Source: an uncultured Pseudomonadales bacterium (GTDB taxonomy: Bacteria > Pseudomonadota > Gammaproteobacteria > Pseudomonadales > Porticoccaceae). From it: a DNA stretch of 64,000 nt. Positions within the stretch are counted from its first letter, which is position 1; the number at the start of each line of letters is the position of its first letter. Below the pieces are notes generated by a model. The model was not told the origin of the DNA. It saw nothing but the letters and a program-made list of their open reading frames with translations, and did no database searches. The stretch spans positions 186,001 through 250,000 of the forward strand of contig CALSSA010000009.1 of NCBI GenBank assembly GCA_943788875.1, in the 5' to 3' direction. Shown piece by piece: positions 57,121 through 64,000 of this stretch. A program made the position numbers and the translations under genes.

Positions 57121-57819
57121 ATGCCAAGATTACTGCTTATACTCGCTATTGCTATTTCCATCTGGTACTGGTGGTCTGTTATTAAGCGGCTTGAGCCGGA
57201 ACAGCGACGCGCTTTTTTGTGGCGCAGCGCGTTTTGGTCTGTGCTCGGTATCTCGGTAATTTTGGTGGCCACAGGTAGAATGCACTGGCTGGGTGCTGGT
57301 TTGGCAGCATTAATTCCCATAAGTAAAGGGCTCTTCGCTTTTGGTCTTCGCGCTCTGCCGATCCTCAGATTGTTGAGCCGCTTTAAAACCAGTCCATCGC
57401 AGTTTCGGACTCAGGCGTTGCTAATGGAAATCAATTTCTCCAACAGCAAAATAGATGGCGAAGTATTACAGGGCGAGTTTGCTGGCAGTCGCTTATCTGA
57501 GCTGGCACCAGAGCAACTGCAAGCTTTATCTGGCTGGCTAAAACAAACTGACCGTGAATCATATGTGCTGCTGCAGGCCTTCCTGTTGCGCAATAGCCGC
57601 GGTAACACTCAGTCAGAGGATTCTGCAGGCGGCAGCGCTGCCAGCTATGCTGACTTTTCCGAGGATGAGGCCTATAAGATACTGGGTCTTGAAAGCGGTG
57701 CATCCAAAGACGACATAGTAAAAGCTCATCGGCGGTTAATGCAGCGACTGCATCCAGATAGAGGTGGCAGTGACTATCTTGCGGCAAAAATAAATGCGGC
57801 GAAAGATAAGCTTATTTAA
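57121..57819 (+). CDS. Membrane-anchored J-domain protein
   Basis: A 232-residue DnaJ-family co-chaperone. Two or three hydrophobic segments occupy residues 3-20, 38-55 and 60-80. A linker of about 90 residues follows, then a C-terminal J domain (about 180-232) with the diagnostic HPD in [11 protein letters not shown]-terminal J domain behind membrane helices recalls TIM14/Pam18- and DjlA-like layouts, but the TerB domain of DjlA is absent. It would recruit DnaK to the inner membrane; the client is unknown. Confidence 0.85.
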   Translation: MPRLLLILAIAISIWYWWSVIKRLEPEQRRAFLWRSAFWSVLGISVILVATGRMHWLGAGLAALIPISKGLFAFGLRALPILRLLSRFKTSPSQFRTQALLMEINFSNSKIDGEVLQGEFAGSRLSELAPEQLQALSGWLKQTDRESYVLLQAFLLRNSRGNTQSEDSAGGSAASYADFSEDEAYKILGLESGASKDDIVKAHRRLMQRLHPDRGGSDYLAAKINAAKDKLI

Positions 57820-57861
57820 GCTAAGCCACATAGCGGTTAGCCATTGCTATTGCGATCCAGG

Positions 57862-57883
57862 GTAACTAAACCCCTCTAGTTAC
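57862..57883. promoter_or_regulatory. Inverted repeat upstream of the PEP-CTERM-like gene
   Basis: GTAACTA and TAGTTAC form a perfect seven-base dyad around AACCCCTC, about 120 bases upstream of the gene. It could be an operator or a hairpin. I looked for a sigma-54 site nearby and found none. Confidence 0.4.
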
Positions 57884-58004
57884 ATAAAAAGTGATAACTG
57901 GTTCGCGTTTATTTATCGAGCTAGTTGCATCCTGAATCTGCCGGCATAGAATCTCCCTATCGAACTAAGTTGTGTTGGCGGGATGCTGACAGGGAGTAAT
58001 ACCG

Positions 58005-58664
58005 ATGAAACAAGCTAGCAAAAACCTTTTGGGTCTAATTAGTGCAGTTGCATTAATCTGCGTGGCAACATCTTACTCTGTAGCCAGCACTGTAGAAATC
58101 ACCTATGAAAATACTGGAACATCAGTCAACAATGCGGGGCTACACCAGCTGACCATTGATGGCGTAAGCACCTTTGCTATGAATGCCCAGTCAAAAAAGA
58201 TCCGTCCGGGACGAAACTGGACAGCAACAGTAAACTCCTACGACGACATTCAGGCTGGCGCCGGTAAATTTAATGAAGATAGCGGCGATGTTAAAAAATA
58301 CAGCCAAGTCGGCTGGCTATTTAATTATATGAACTTCTCGGAAACCCTCAGCAGCTCTAGTCAATCTTGGAATACGGCGATCAGTCAGGCGGTATGGAAG
58401 ATTATGGGTAAAAAAGGCAAGCTGAGTTCTCTGGCTACCTATGTGTATAACTATGCCACCAGAGGTTACTCCAGTATTGATAACTACAACTGGAGCAACA
58501 GCATGACTGTTTATACGTCCACCAACCTCAGATCAGAATTCTTTGCTCCACTGGCGCCTATAGCCACCCCAATTCCTAGTGCGATCTTTCTTTTCGGCTC
58601 AGTTTTTCTCGGGCTGTTTGGAATAGTTCGACGCAGCAATCAGGTCTCGGAAATGCAAGCCTAG
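58005..58664 (+). CDS. PEP-CTERM-like secreted protein (exosortase substrate)
   Basis: A 219-residue precursor with a Sec signal peptide (residues 1 to about 28, ending SVAS) and a C-terminal sorting tail: TPIPSAIFLFGSVFLGLFG then RRSNQ (about 188-212), i.e. a proline-containing motif, a hydrophobic helix and basic residues, the tripartite form of PEP-CTERM and its VPLPAA-type variant. The middle, with YSQVGWLFNYM and WNTAISQAVWKIMG, resembles the body of other PEP-CTERM or thioester-like surface proteins; this is a pattern judgement only. A GGGAG site precedes the ATG. No exosortase gene is in the window. Confidence 0.75.
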   Translation: MKQASKNLLGLISAVALICVATSYSVASTVEITYENTGTSVNNAGLHQLTIDGVSTFAMNAQSKKIRPGRNWTATVNSYDDIQAGAGKFNEDSGDVKKYSQVGWLFNYMNFSETLSSSSQSWNTAISQAVWKIMGKKGKLSSLATYVYNYATRGYSSIDNYNWSNSMTVYTSTNLRSEFFAPLAPIATPIPSAIFLFGSVFLGLFGIVRRSNQVSEMQA

Positions 58665-58705
58665 CCCTGCGCAAGACAACTCCTAAACCATTCCTATGTA
58701 AAACC

Positions 58706-58731
58706 AAAAAAGACCCTTCGGGGTCTTTTTT
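58706..58731. terminator. Bidirectional UUCG-loop terminator
   Basis: AAAAAAGACCC-TTCG-GGGTCTTTTTT is a perfect 11-base stem with the very stable UUCG tetraloop, between the convergent PEP-CTERM-like gene and cmoM. Confidence 0.95.
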
Positions 58732-58735
58732 GCTA

Positions 58736-59509
58736 TCAGCGGCTAATCAATAAATGGATATAGCGGCCCATGGCTTTATAGGGCTGTAACAGGGAGTATT
58801 TAAGCTCCATTTCGATCACTGATTTTGCATCGCTATGGCCACCTCTCTCAGTAGTAACATAGTCATGAAACACTCGAATACCAGTATTACTGCGAACCTG
58901 CAGACCTGCATCGACAATCCATTTCTCAACTAGTGCAGGATCCAATGGTGTAGCCGGGGTCAAACTGCCCGCATGGGCTGTAAATTGGTTATCCAGCACT
59001 TTAAAGTTGCCACGAATCAGGTTTCGATAGACCAGCGAATGCTGGTTATAGAATGTCAGCGACAGTATTCCCTCGTCTGCCAACAACGGTTTAAGTCTGT
59101 CAATCAGCTGCTCTGGGTTAGCCAGCCATTCTGCCATAGCATGGCAGAGCAACAGATCGAAGCGGTCCTCAAGTTTATCCTCCAGACGCTGGTACGGCCC
59201 ATGATGCCAGGTGATTTCATTCTTTATCTTGTTCTTATCGGCCTCAGCCTGAGCCTGACTGAGCATCTCTGTAGATAGGTCGTTATAGGTAACCTGATGA
59301 CCCAACATTGCTGTGCGACTGGTGAACTGTCCCAGCCCGCCGCCTATATCGAGAACACGCAATGAACTGCCATCGACAAGTTGAGGGACAGCAGCCAACA
59401 GGTCGCGCCAGATCACAGCAAGACGGATTTCACCTTTTAATCCACCATAGACTTTGCGGGCAAACTTAGCCGCAAGATCATCAAAGTTTCTATCGATTTT
59501 AATGCTCAT
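58736..59509 (-). CDS. cmoM: tRNA 5-carboxymethoxyuridine methyltransferase CmoM
   Basis: SAM-dependent enzyme that methyl-esterifies cmo5U34 in tRNAs (formerly SmtA). The 257 residues begin with the family hallmark DRNFDDLAAKFARKVYGGLKG (in parts, 6-26), followed by VLDIGGGLGQFT (about 52), LLCHAMAEWLANPE and TGIRVFHDY near the end. Length and motifs match E. coli CmoM closely. Faces the PEP-CTERM-like gene and is divergent from dapE. Confidence 0.93.
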   Translation of the reverse strand: MSIKIDRNFDDLAAKFARKVYGGLKGEIRLAVIWRDLLAAVPQLVDGSSLRVLDIGGGLGQFTSRTAMLGHQVTYNDLSTEMLSQAQAEADKNKIKNEITWHHGPYQRLEDKLEDRFDLLLCHAMAEWLANPEQLIDRLKPLLADEGILSLTFYNQHSLVYRNLIRGNFKVLDNQFTAHAGSLTPATPLDPALVEKWIVDAGLQVRSNTGIRVFHDYVTTERGGHSDAKSVIEMELKYSLLQPYKAMGRYIHLLISR

Positions 59510-59635
59510 AGGTCAGGCTGCGAAAGATGATAGTTATGACCATTAGAACAAAAACATCCGAGCGCGCATATAGCTTGAAAAGCAATTGCCCACTACAATA
59601 CGGCTACCACTAATCACCAGGCCGGAACAATCTCC

Positions 59636-60766
59636 ATGGACTCACCCACTCTTGCATTAACCAAGCAGCTTATCGCCAAACAATCAGTAACGCCGATGGA
59701 TAAGGGCTGCCAGGCACTAATGATCGAACATTTACAAAAGATTGGCTTTGATGTCGAATCTTTGCGCTTTGGAGATGTGGATAATTTTTGGGCCATCAAA
59801 GGTGATGCGGGCCCTATTCTATGCTTTGCCGGCCACACAGATGTAGTTCCTACCGGGCCAGAATCCAGCTGGTCACAGCCTCCCTTTGAGCCAACGGTTG
59901 TCGATGGGCAGCTGTACGGCAGAGGTGCGGCCGATATGAAAGGCTCTCTGGCCGCCATGCTGGTGGCTGTTGAGCGTTTTATCGACCAGCACCCGGATCA
60001 CAATGGCCGGATTGCATTTTTGATTACCAGTGACGAGGAAGGCATAGCCATAAATGGCACGGTCAAAGTCGTTGAATGGCTGCAACAGCAACAGATTACT
60101 CCAGACTACTGTCTGGTTGGCGAACCATCCAGCACCGCTACCTGTGGTGATGTTATCAAGAATGGTCGCCGTGGCTCTCTGGGATGCACGATGACTGTTA
60201 AAGGTCTGCAGGGTCATGTGGCTTATCCCCACCTGGGGCGCAACCCTATTCATCTGGCGGCACCGGCTCTGACAGAGTTAACCGCCGAAAGCTGGGATCA
60301 AGGCAATGACTTTTTCCCAGCAACCAGTTTTCAAATATCCAATATCAATGGCGGCACAGGGGCTACAAATGTGATTCCAGGGGAATTGCAGGTGATCTTT
60401 AACTTCCGTTTTTCTACCGAGGTCACAGACCAGCAGCTGCGTCAGCGCACCGAGGCGATATTGGACAAACATGGATTAGATTATGAGCTTAATTGGAATC
60501 TGAGCGGCCAACCATTTCTTACCGCTGAAGGCGAGTTGGTTGCCGCTGCAGTGGAAAGTATTAAGCAGGTCACAGGCATGGATGCTGAACTTTCCACTGC
60601 TGGTGGCACCTCCGATGGTCGCTTTATTGCACCTATGGGAACCCAGGTGGTTGAGTTAGGACCCATCAATGCAACAATTCATCAGGTCGATGAAAATACT
60701 AATGTGGCCGAACTTGATGTGTTGACCGATATCTACCAGGTATTGCTGAAACGGTTGTTCGCCTAA
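59636..60766 (+). CDS. dapE: Succinyl-diaminopimelate desuccinylase
   Basis: Cytosolic di-zinc peptidase-M20-fold enzyme of the lysine/meso-DAP pathway; 376 residues as usual. Metal ligands and catalytic acids are in [11 protein letters not shown] (about 63-73), [10 protein letters not shown] (about 95-104), LITSDEEG (about 128) and GEPSS (about 161), with TIHQVDE near the end. A dimerisation domain lies between about 180 and 293. The EamA transporter gene follows after 19 bases. Confidence 0.97.
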   Translation: MDSPTLALTKQLIAKQSVTPMDKGCQALMIEHLQKIGFDVESLRFGDVDNFWAIKGDAGPILCFAGHTDVVPTGPESSWSQPPFEPTVVDGQLYGRGAADMKGSLAAMLVAVERFIDQHPDHNGRIAFLITSDEEGIAINGTVKVVEWLQQQQITPDYCLVGEPSSTATCGDVIKNGRRGSLGCTMTVKGLQGHVAYPHLGRNPIHLAAPALTELTAESWDQGNDFFPATSFQISNINGGTGATNVIPGELQVIFNFRFSTEVTDQQLRQRTEAILDKHGLDYELNWNLSGQPFLTAEGELVAAAVESIKQVTGMDAELSTAGGTSDGRFIAPMGTQVVELGPINATIHQVDENTNVAELDVLTDIYQVLLKRLFA

Positions 60767-60785
60767 TGCGACCAGGCTGTACTTT

Positions 60786-61661
60786 ATGAGTGCTAACAGC
60801 CTGTTTCTGTATATCTCGACAGTCGTAATCTGGGGTTCGACATGGATAGCCATTACCTTCCAGCTCGGTCAGGTGGACCCTATTGCCTCAGTGATCTATC
60901 GCATGGCGCTGGCTGCCGCACTATTGTTTGCTCTGTGCAAAGTGCGCAATATCTCCCTTAGTCTTACAGCGAGAAATCATCGGTTTATTGCTCTGCAGGG
61001 TATCTGTTTGTTTGGTATTAACTACTGGGCGATCTATCTCTCCGAGCTGTATTTACCGAGCGGAATCATTGCCATAATCTTTAGCCTGATTGTGCTATTT
61101 AATATTATCAATGCGCGTATTTTCCTCGGCCACCCTCTGAGCATTAACAATGTGGTGGGTGGTTTTATTGGTTTGGCGGGAATTGCCCTGCTGTTTTACC
61201 CTGAACTGGTTAAGTTTTCAGCCACCGGAGCTGCTGTAAAAGGATTTTTACTGGCCCTGGCTGCAGTATTCTTTGCTTCATTGGGCAATATTACAGCTGC
61301 TCGAAATGGACTGCAGGGCATCTCTATCTGGGCTATAAATGCCTGGGGAACATTGTACGGCACTCTGGTGCTATTGCTGATCGCGCTGATAAGTGGCACT
61401 GAGTTTGGTTGGGACAATAGCGTTGAATACATAGCATCGCTGCTCTATTTATCCCTGTTCGGTACCATTATCGCCTTTGGCGCCTACCTTAAACTCCTGT
61501 TGATTATGGGACCGGAGAAAGCTGGCTACACAGGCCTGTTGATTCCATTTTTTGCTATTCTGCTGTCGACGCTGTTTGAGGATTATCAGTGGACTGCTCT
61601 GGCTGGTCTGGGCTTTGCGCTGGTTGGAGTCGGTAACTATATCGTGATGGGCCGCCGCTAA
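60786..61661 (+). CDS. EamA/DMT-family transporter
   Basis: A 291-residue inner-membrane protein with about ten hydrophobic helices in two EamA repeats (about 8-138 and 150-287). The start LYISTVVIWGSTWIAITFQLG is typical of drug/metabolite transporters. The substrate is not predictable; family members export amino acids, nucleobases or take up other metabolites. It follows dapE closely, which would fit an amino acid exporter, but that is inference. Its end overlaps the facing rsmJ gene by four bases. Confidence 0.87.
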   Translation: MSANSLFLYISTVVIWGSTWIAITFQLGQVDPIASVIYRMALAAALLFALCKVRNISLSLTARNHRFIALQGICLFGINYWAIYLSELYLPSGIIAIIFSLIVLFNIINARIFLGHPLSINNVVGGFIGLAGIALLFYPELVKFSATGAAVKGFLLALAAVFFASLGNITAARNGLQGISIWAINAWGTLYGTLVLLLIALISGTEFGWDNSVEYIASLLYLSLFGTIIAFGAYLKLLLIMGPEKAGYTGLLIPFFAILLSTLFEDYQWTALAGLGFALVGVGNYIVMGRR

Positions 61662-62449
61662 TCAGGCAGTTTGCGCTGTGCAAAAATATCAAAGCGCGTG
61701 GACTTCCCCTCAAGACTATAGCTGGGGCGTACATCACCTAAATAGCCAGCACTTGCAGAGCGTTTGATTACCAGCCTGTAACGCGCCCTTTCCAATGCCA
61801 GAGGCAATAACTCAGCAGCATCCTCATCGGCACCCACTATCTGATGGAAGGCCTGCATCTCTTTCTTGACCTTGGCGCTCTTTTTGCGCTCAGGGAACAT
61901 CGGGTCCATGTAAATAATATCGGCATAATCATCTGCCATGGAGTCCTGCAAATAGGATCTCGCATCACCAGACAGCAGCCGCATCCGCGCAATAATTTCC
62001 CGCAGAGAGCTATCCTCAGACTCAGCAGCCCTAGCTATGCCATCTTCAAGCAAGCTGAAGACAATAATGTTGCGCTCCAGCATCTTTACCTTGCAGCCCA
62101 GACTAGCCAACACAAAACTATCCCCTCCCATACCAGCTGTCAGATCCACAACAGAAGGCTTAAATTTGCCAGATACCCCTGCGGCCTTGGCGATAGCCTG
62201 GCCATTGCCACCACCAAATTTGCGCCTGTGACTATTGGCACCACTATCAAACTGGCAGATTATGGGGCCATGGCTATGACTTGTTGCGGGGACCAAGCTT
62301 AGGCCCTGTGGACCAAGGTTAAGGCAGTAGTCATGGGGATCATCCGCAGATGGGGATGCTGCGAGGAGCTGCAAACCGAGAGTCTCGGCTAATTGCTCGG
62401 CTCTGGGTTGAAAATCCGCTTGCGAGAAGGAAACTTTAATACTGGTCAT
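61658..62449 (-). CDS. rsmJ: 16S rRNA m2G1516 methyltransferase RsmJ
   Basis: SAM-dependent guanine-N2 methyltransferase acting on the small subunit. The 263 residues show RRKFGGGNGQAIAKA (about 75), VVDLTAGMGGDSFVLASLG (about 99), MLERN and the catalytic IIYMDPMFPERKKSAKVKK (in parts, about 182-200). These are specific to the RsmJ/YhiQ family. I use the ATG at 62449; another in-frame ATG at 62467 adds six residues. Confidence 0.93.
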   Translation of the reverse strand: MTSIKVSFSQADFQPRAEQLAETLGLQLLAASPSADDPHDYCLNLGPQGLSLVPATSHSHGPIICQFDSGANSHRRKFGGGNGQAIAKAAGVSGKFKPSVVDLTAGMGGDSFVLASLGCKVKMLERNIIVFSLLEDGIARAAESEDSSLREIIARMRLLSGDARSYLQDSMADDYADIIYMDPMFPERKKSAKVKKEMQAFHQIVGADEDAAELLPLALERARYRLVIKRSASAGYLGDVRPSYSLEGKSTRFDIFAQRKLPD

Positions 62450-62502
62450 GGCGCTATTTAAACACATATACTCGATGTTACACCTTGCTCGGACTCTTGC
62501 AG

Positions 62503-62931
62503 ATGAAACTATTTACCATTGCTCTTACTTTTCTCGTACTTGTTGGCTGTGAGCGCTATCAGGTGACAATCAATGAGCGTCAGATCTATGCTCCGGACCA
62601 ACTGTTCAGCGATTATCAAATTGCAGATCCTGGGCTGAATAGCTGCATCAAGCAGGTGATTATCGATCAGTCGATCAAGCGAGCAGAAGATCTGCGCAGG
62701 ATTAACTGCTCCTATGCCGGTATCAGTAACCTGGAAGGTCTAAAGCGATTTATCGGACTAACTACCATCAATTTAGCCAATAATAGGCTCACCGATGTTA
62801 AACCACTGATGTTTTTTGGTCAGCTGAGCCGCTTGGATATTAGTGGAAACGAGTCCGTAGCCTGCACAGATTTAGAGGTTCTTGCGCAATTGTTGCCTAC
62901 CGAGCTAATTGCACCTGATAACTGCTTATAA
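62503..62931 (+). CDS. Small leucine-rich-repeat lipoprotein
   Basis: A 142-residue putative lipoprotein. MKLFTIALTFLVLVGC ends in a lipobox with the acylated Cys at residue 16; ERYQ follows, with no Asp at +2, so outer-membrane sorting is likely. Residues about 75-120 hold about two leucine-rich repeats of internalin spacing (LEGLKRFIGLTTINLANNRL, then FGQLSRLDISGNE). Function unknown; possibly a protein-binding envelope factor. An in-frame TTG at 62485 would add six residues but would place the lipobox less well. Confidence 0.75.
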   Translation: MKLFTIALTFLVLVGCERYQVTINERQIYAPDQLFSDYQIADPGLNSCIKQVIIDQSIKRAEDLRRINCSYAGISNLEGLKRFIGLTTINLANNRLTDVKPLMFFGQLSRLDISGNESVACTDLEVLAQLLPTELIAPDNCL

Positions 62932-63299
62932 TTTTGTGTGACAGAATGATGGCAGCCTGAAGGATCTGTTGTGGTGCAAAAAGATGTCCACATTATCTGT
63001 GGATAACTTTGTGGATTAACCAATGACTAACTACCTCAAAGGCCCAAATATGGCGTCTTTTTGTTAAATTGATCAAAAATTAACCAGTTAAAAAACCCTC
63101 TTAAAATCAAATGCTTAGGGAAACTGCGGTCAAAAATCAATGACTTACGATGGTTAGTTAAAATACTTGTTAAAAAGGCAAGCTATCTGTGGAAAAAAAA
63201 CCATTTTAGCGACAAATAATTTAACTTTAACCGACAAAAACTGTTGCCACTCCGAAAAAAAAATGCTTCATGACCGGTGACCGTCATGATCAAAACAGC
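62932..63299. other. AT-rich spacer with a cluster of DnaA-box-like sites
   Basis: A 368-base gene-free stretch between convergent genes. It holds a perfect DnaA box (TGTGGATAA, 62998-63006), a one-mismatch box 12 bases on (TGTGGATTA, 63010-63018), a two-mismatch box on the other strand (ATGTCCACA, 62984-62992) and TGTGGAAAA (63188-63196). GTTAAA occurs four times between 63063 and 63174, and CAATGACTAAC/CAATGACTTAC is repeated. Three GATC sites are present. CATGAC/GTCATG is inverted near 63270-63290. No ORF, tRNA or terminator is seen. It could be a replication origin, a DnaA-titrating locus, or chance in AT-rich DNA. Confidence 0.5.
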
Positions 63300-64000
63300 C
63301 TATTTCAGCTGTAGCCAGTCAAAACCTTCCTGCTGGCAGGCGTAGATGACTCGCTCCTGGGCAGGGAACACAGGCTTAATAGCAGCCTTCACTTTGTCCA
63401 ATGTATTATTTTTGTCGCTGATATGTCCGATAACAAGATGCTGCATCCGCTGCTGCTCAATAATAGAAACCAGTCGCGCAGTTTGTTGATTATTTAAATG
63501 CCCCCATTGCCCTGCAACCCTCTCCTTTAGAAATTCTGGATAGGGCCCGGCAGCGAGCATATCGAGATCATGATTGGCTTCCACCAGCAGTGCATCACAG
63601 GCTGCGTACTGAGTCTCTACATGGCCTGTCAGAGAGCCAATATCTGTTAGTACCCCCAGTTGGTGGCTGTCGCTGTTAAACAGATACTGAACGGGCTCTC
63701 GGGCATCATGGGGAACTGGCACTGGGGTCACTAACAGGTCATCGACCTGGAATTGCCGATGACTGTCGATTATATGAAAATTGCCGCTAGCAGGGTCTAC
63801 CTGACGGCTTCTTAGGCTACCAGCAGTGATGTAGACCTTGATATCAAACTTTCGCGATAATGGCCCTACGCCCTTCCAGTGGTCACTGTGTTCATGGGTG
63901 ACGAGAATGGCGCTAAGATCAGCCGGGGTCTTGCCCAGACGAGCAAGACGTGCGGTGGTGTCGCGGATGGAGAAGCCGCAGTCAATCATAATGCAGGTAT
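63300..64000 (-). CDS. MBL-fold metallo-hydrolase (YycJ/WalJ-like), 5' end outside window
   Basis: The frame stays open to the window edge (TCIMIDCGFSIRDT), so the start lies beyond it. The visible 233 residues carry the metallo-beta-lactamase metal motif THEHSDHWKG (about residue 31 of the visible Met), PVPVPHDAREP, TDIGSLTGHV, LLVEANHD and a late IGHISDKNN. These features match the ribonuclease-Z-like YycJ/WalJ group of small cytosolic phosphodiesterases. The physiological substrate is not known. Confidence 0.85.
   Translation of the reverse strand, partial: TCIMIDCGFSIRDTTARLARLGKTPADLSAILVTHEHSDHWKGVGPLSRKFDIKVYITAGSLRSRQVDPASGNFHIIDSHRQFQVDDLLVTPVPVPHDAREPVQYLFNSDSHQLGVLTDIGSLTGHVETQYAACDALLVEANHDLDMLAAGPYPEFLKERVAGQWGHLNNQQTARLVSIIEQQRMQHLVIGHISDKNNTLDKVKAAIKPVFPAQERVIYACQQEGFDWLQLK

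Noticed and set aside
57884..58004. Sigma-54 promoter for the PEP-CTERM-like gene
   Set aside because: The GG and GC elements found (near 57975) are five to six bases apart rather than ten, so the pattern fails.
62932..63299. Calling this spacer the chromosomal oriC
   Set aside because: Only one box is perfect, typical oriC neighbours are absent and skew cannot be judged from 64 kb, so it is reported only as a candidate.

Overview
The window is a dense, mostly housekeeping stretch of a gammaproteobacterial chromosome with moderate GC and short spacers. I infer a marine, Pseudomonas-related lineage (Cellvibrionales/SAR92-like). The reasons are the gene order, which closely follows Pseudomonas (cysG-serS-rarA-lolA-ftsK / trxB-aat-bpt-infA / clpA-clpS / cspD / icd ... 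mnmA-hflD-purB, and tRNAs-cysS-glnS / ppiB-lpxH), the long type of isocitrate lyase, and a PEP-CTERM-like protein. The species cannot be fixed from the sequence alone.

Layout. 1-8.2 kb, minus strand: an ftsK-lolA-rarA-crcB-serS chain, then cysG and the start of gor. 8.4-14.4 kb: trxB, aat, bpt and infA facing clpA-clpS, which puts a whole bacterial N-degron pathway in 4.5 kb, then cspD. 14.4-21 kb: icd, and rluE, nudJ, mnmA, hflD, purB and a RoxA-type ribosomal oxygenase. 21-28.4 kb: ggt, rraA, glcB, a LysR regulator and divergent aceA, so both glyoxylate-shunt enzymes flank one regulator. 28.5-37.3 kb is the more accessory part: a fused PyrD-PyrK-like enzyme, a large palindromic element, an orphan fadB, a group II PLP decarboxylase, a SAM methyltransferase and a Tat-exported molybdenum hydroxylase pair (iorB/iorA-like) behind a symmetric operator-like site. 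37.4-44 kb: a Pro-Arg-His tRNA operon, an atypical crotonase with tandem repeats at its ribosome-binding site, a glycerophosphodiesterase, glnS-cysS, ppiB and lpxH. 44-49 kb: yccA, tusE (without tusBCD), a pterin dehydratase, trmA, a DUF2489-like protein, a DJ-1/PfpI protein and rmuC. 49-55.3 kb: an AddB-like/AddA-like helicase-nuclease pair. 55.3-64 kb: aroG, a small HTH regulator divergent from an unknown gene, a membrane J-domain protein, a PEP-CTERM-like secreted protein, cmoM, dapE, an EamA transporter, rsmJ, a small leucine-rich lipoprotein, and a partial metallo-beta-lactamase-fold gene. Between the last two lies a 368-base AT-rich spacer with a cluster of DnaA-box-like sites.

Together the genes cover translation (serS, cysS, glnS, infA, tRNAs, tRNA and rRNA modification by MnmA, TusE, TrmA, CmoM, RluE, RsmJ), protein turnover (ClpAPS), redox (trxB, gor), acetate/fatty-acid use (fadB, aceA, glcB, icd), aromatic amino acid and lysine synthesis (aroG, dapE), and DNA repair (rarA, rmuC, the AddAB-like pair). 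No prophage, insertion sequence or CRISPR array is visible. The items most worth a second look are the DnaA-box cluster, the 101-base palindromic element, the PyrD-PyrK fusion, the AddAB-like pair, the operator-like palindrome of the molybdenum hydroxylase operon and the crotonase that has lost both catalytic glutamates.
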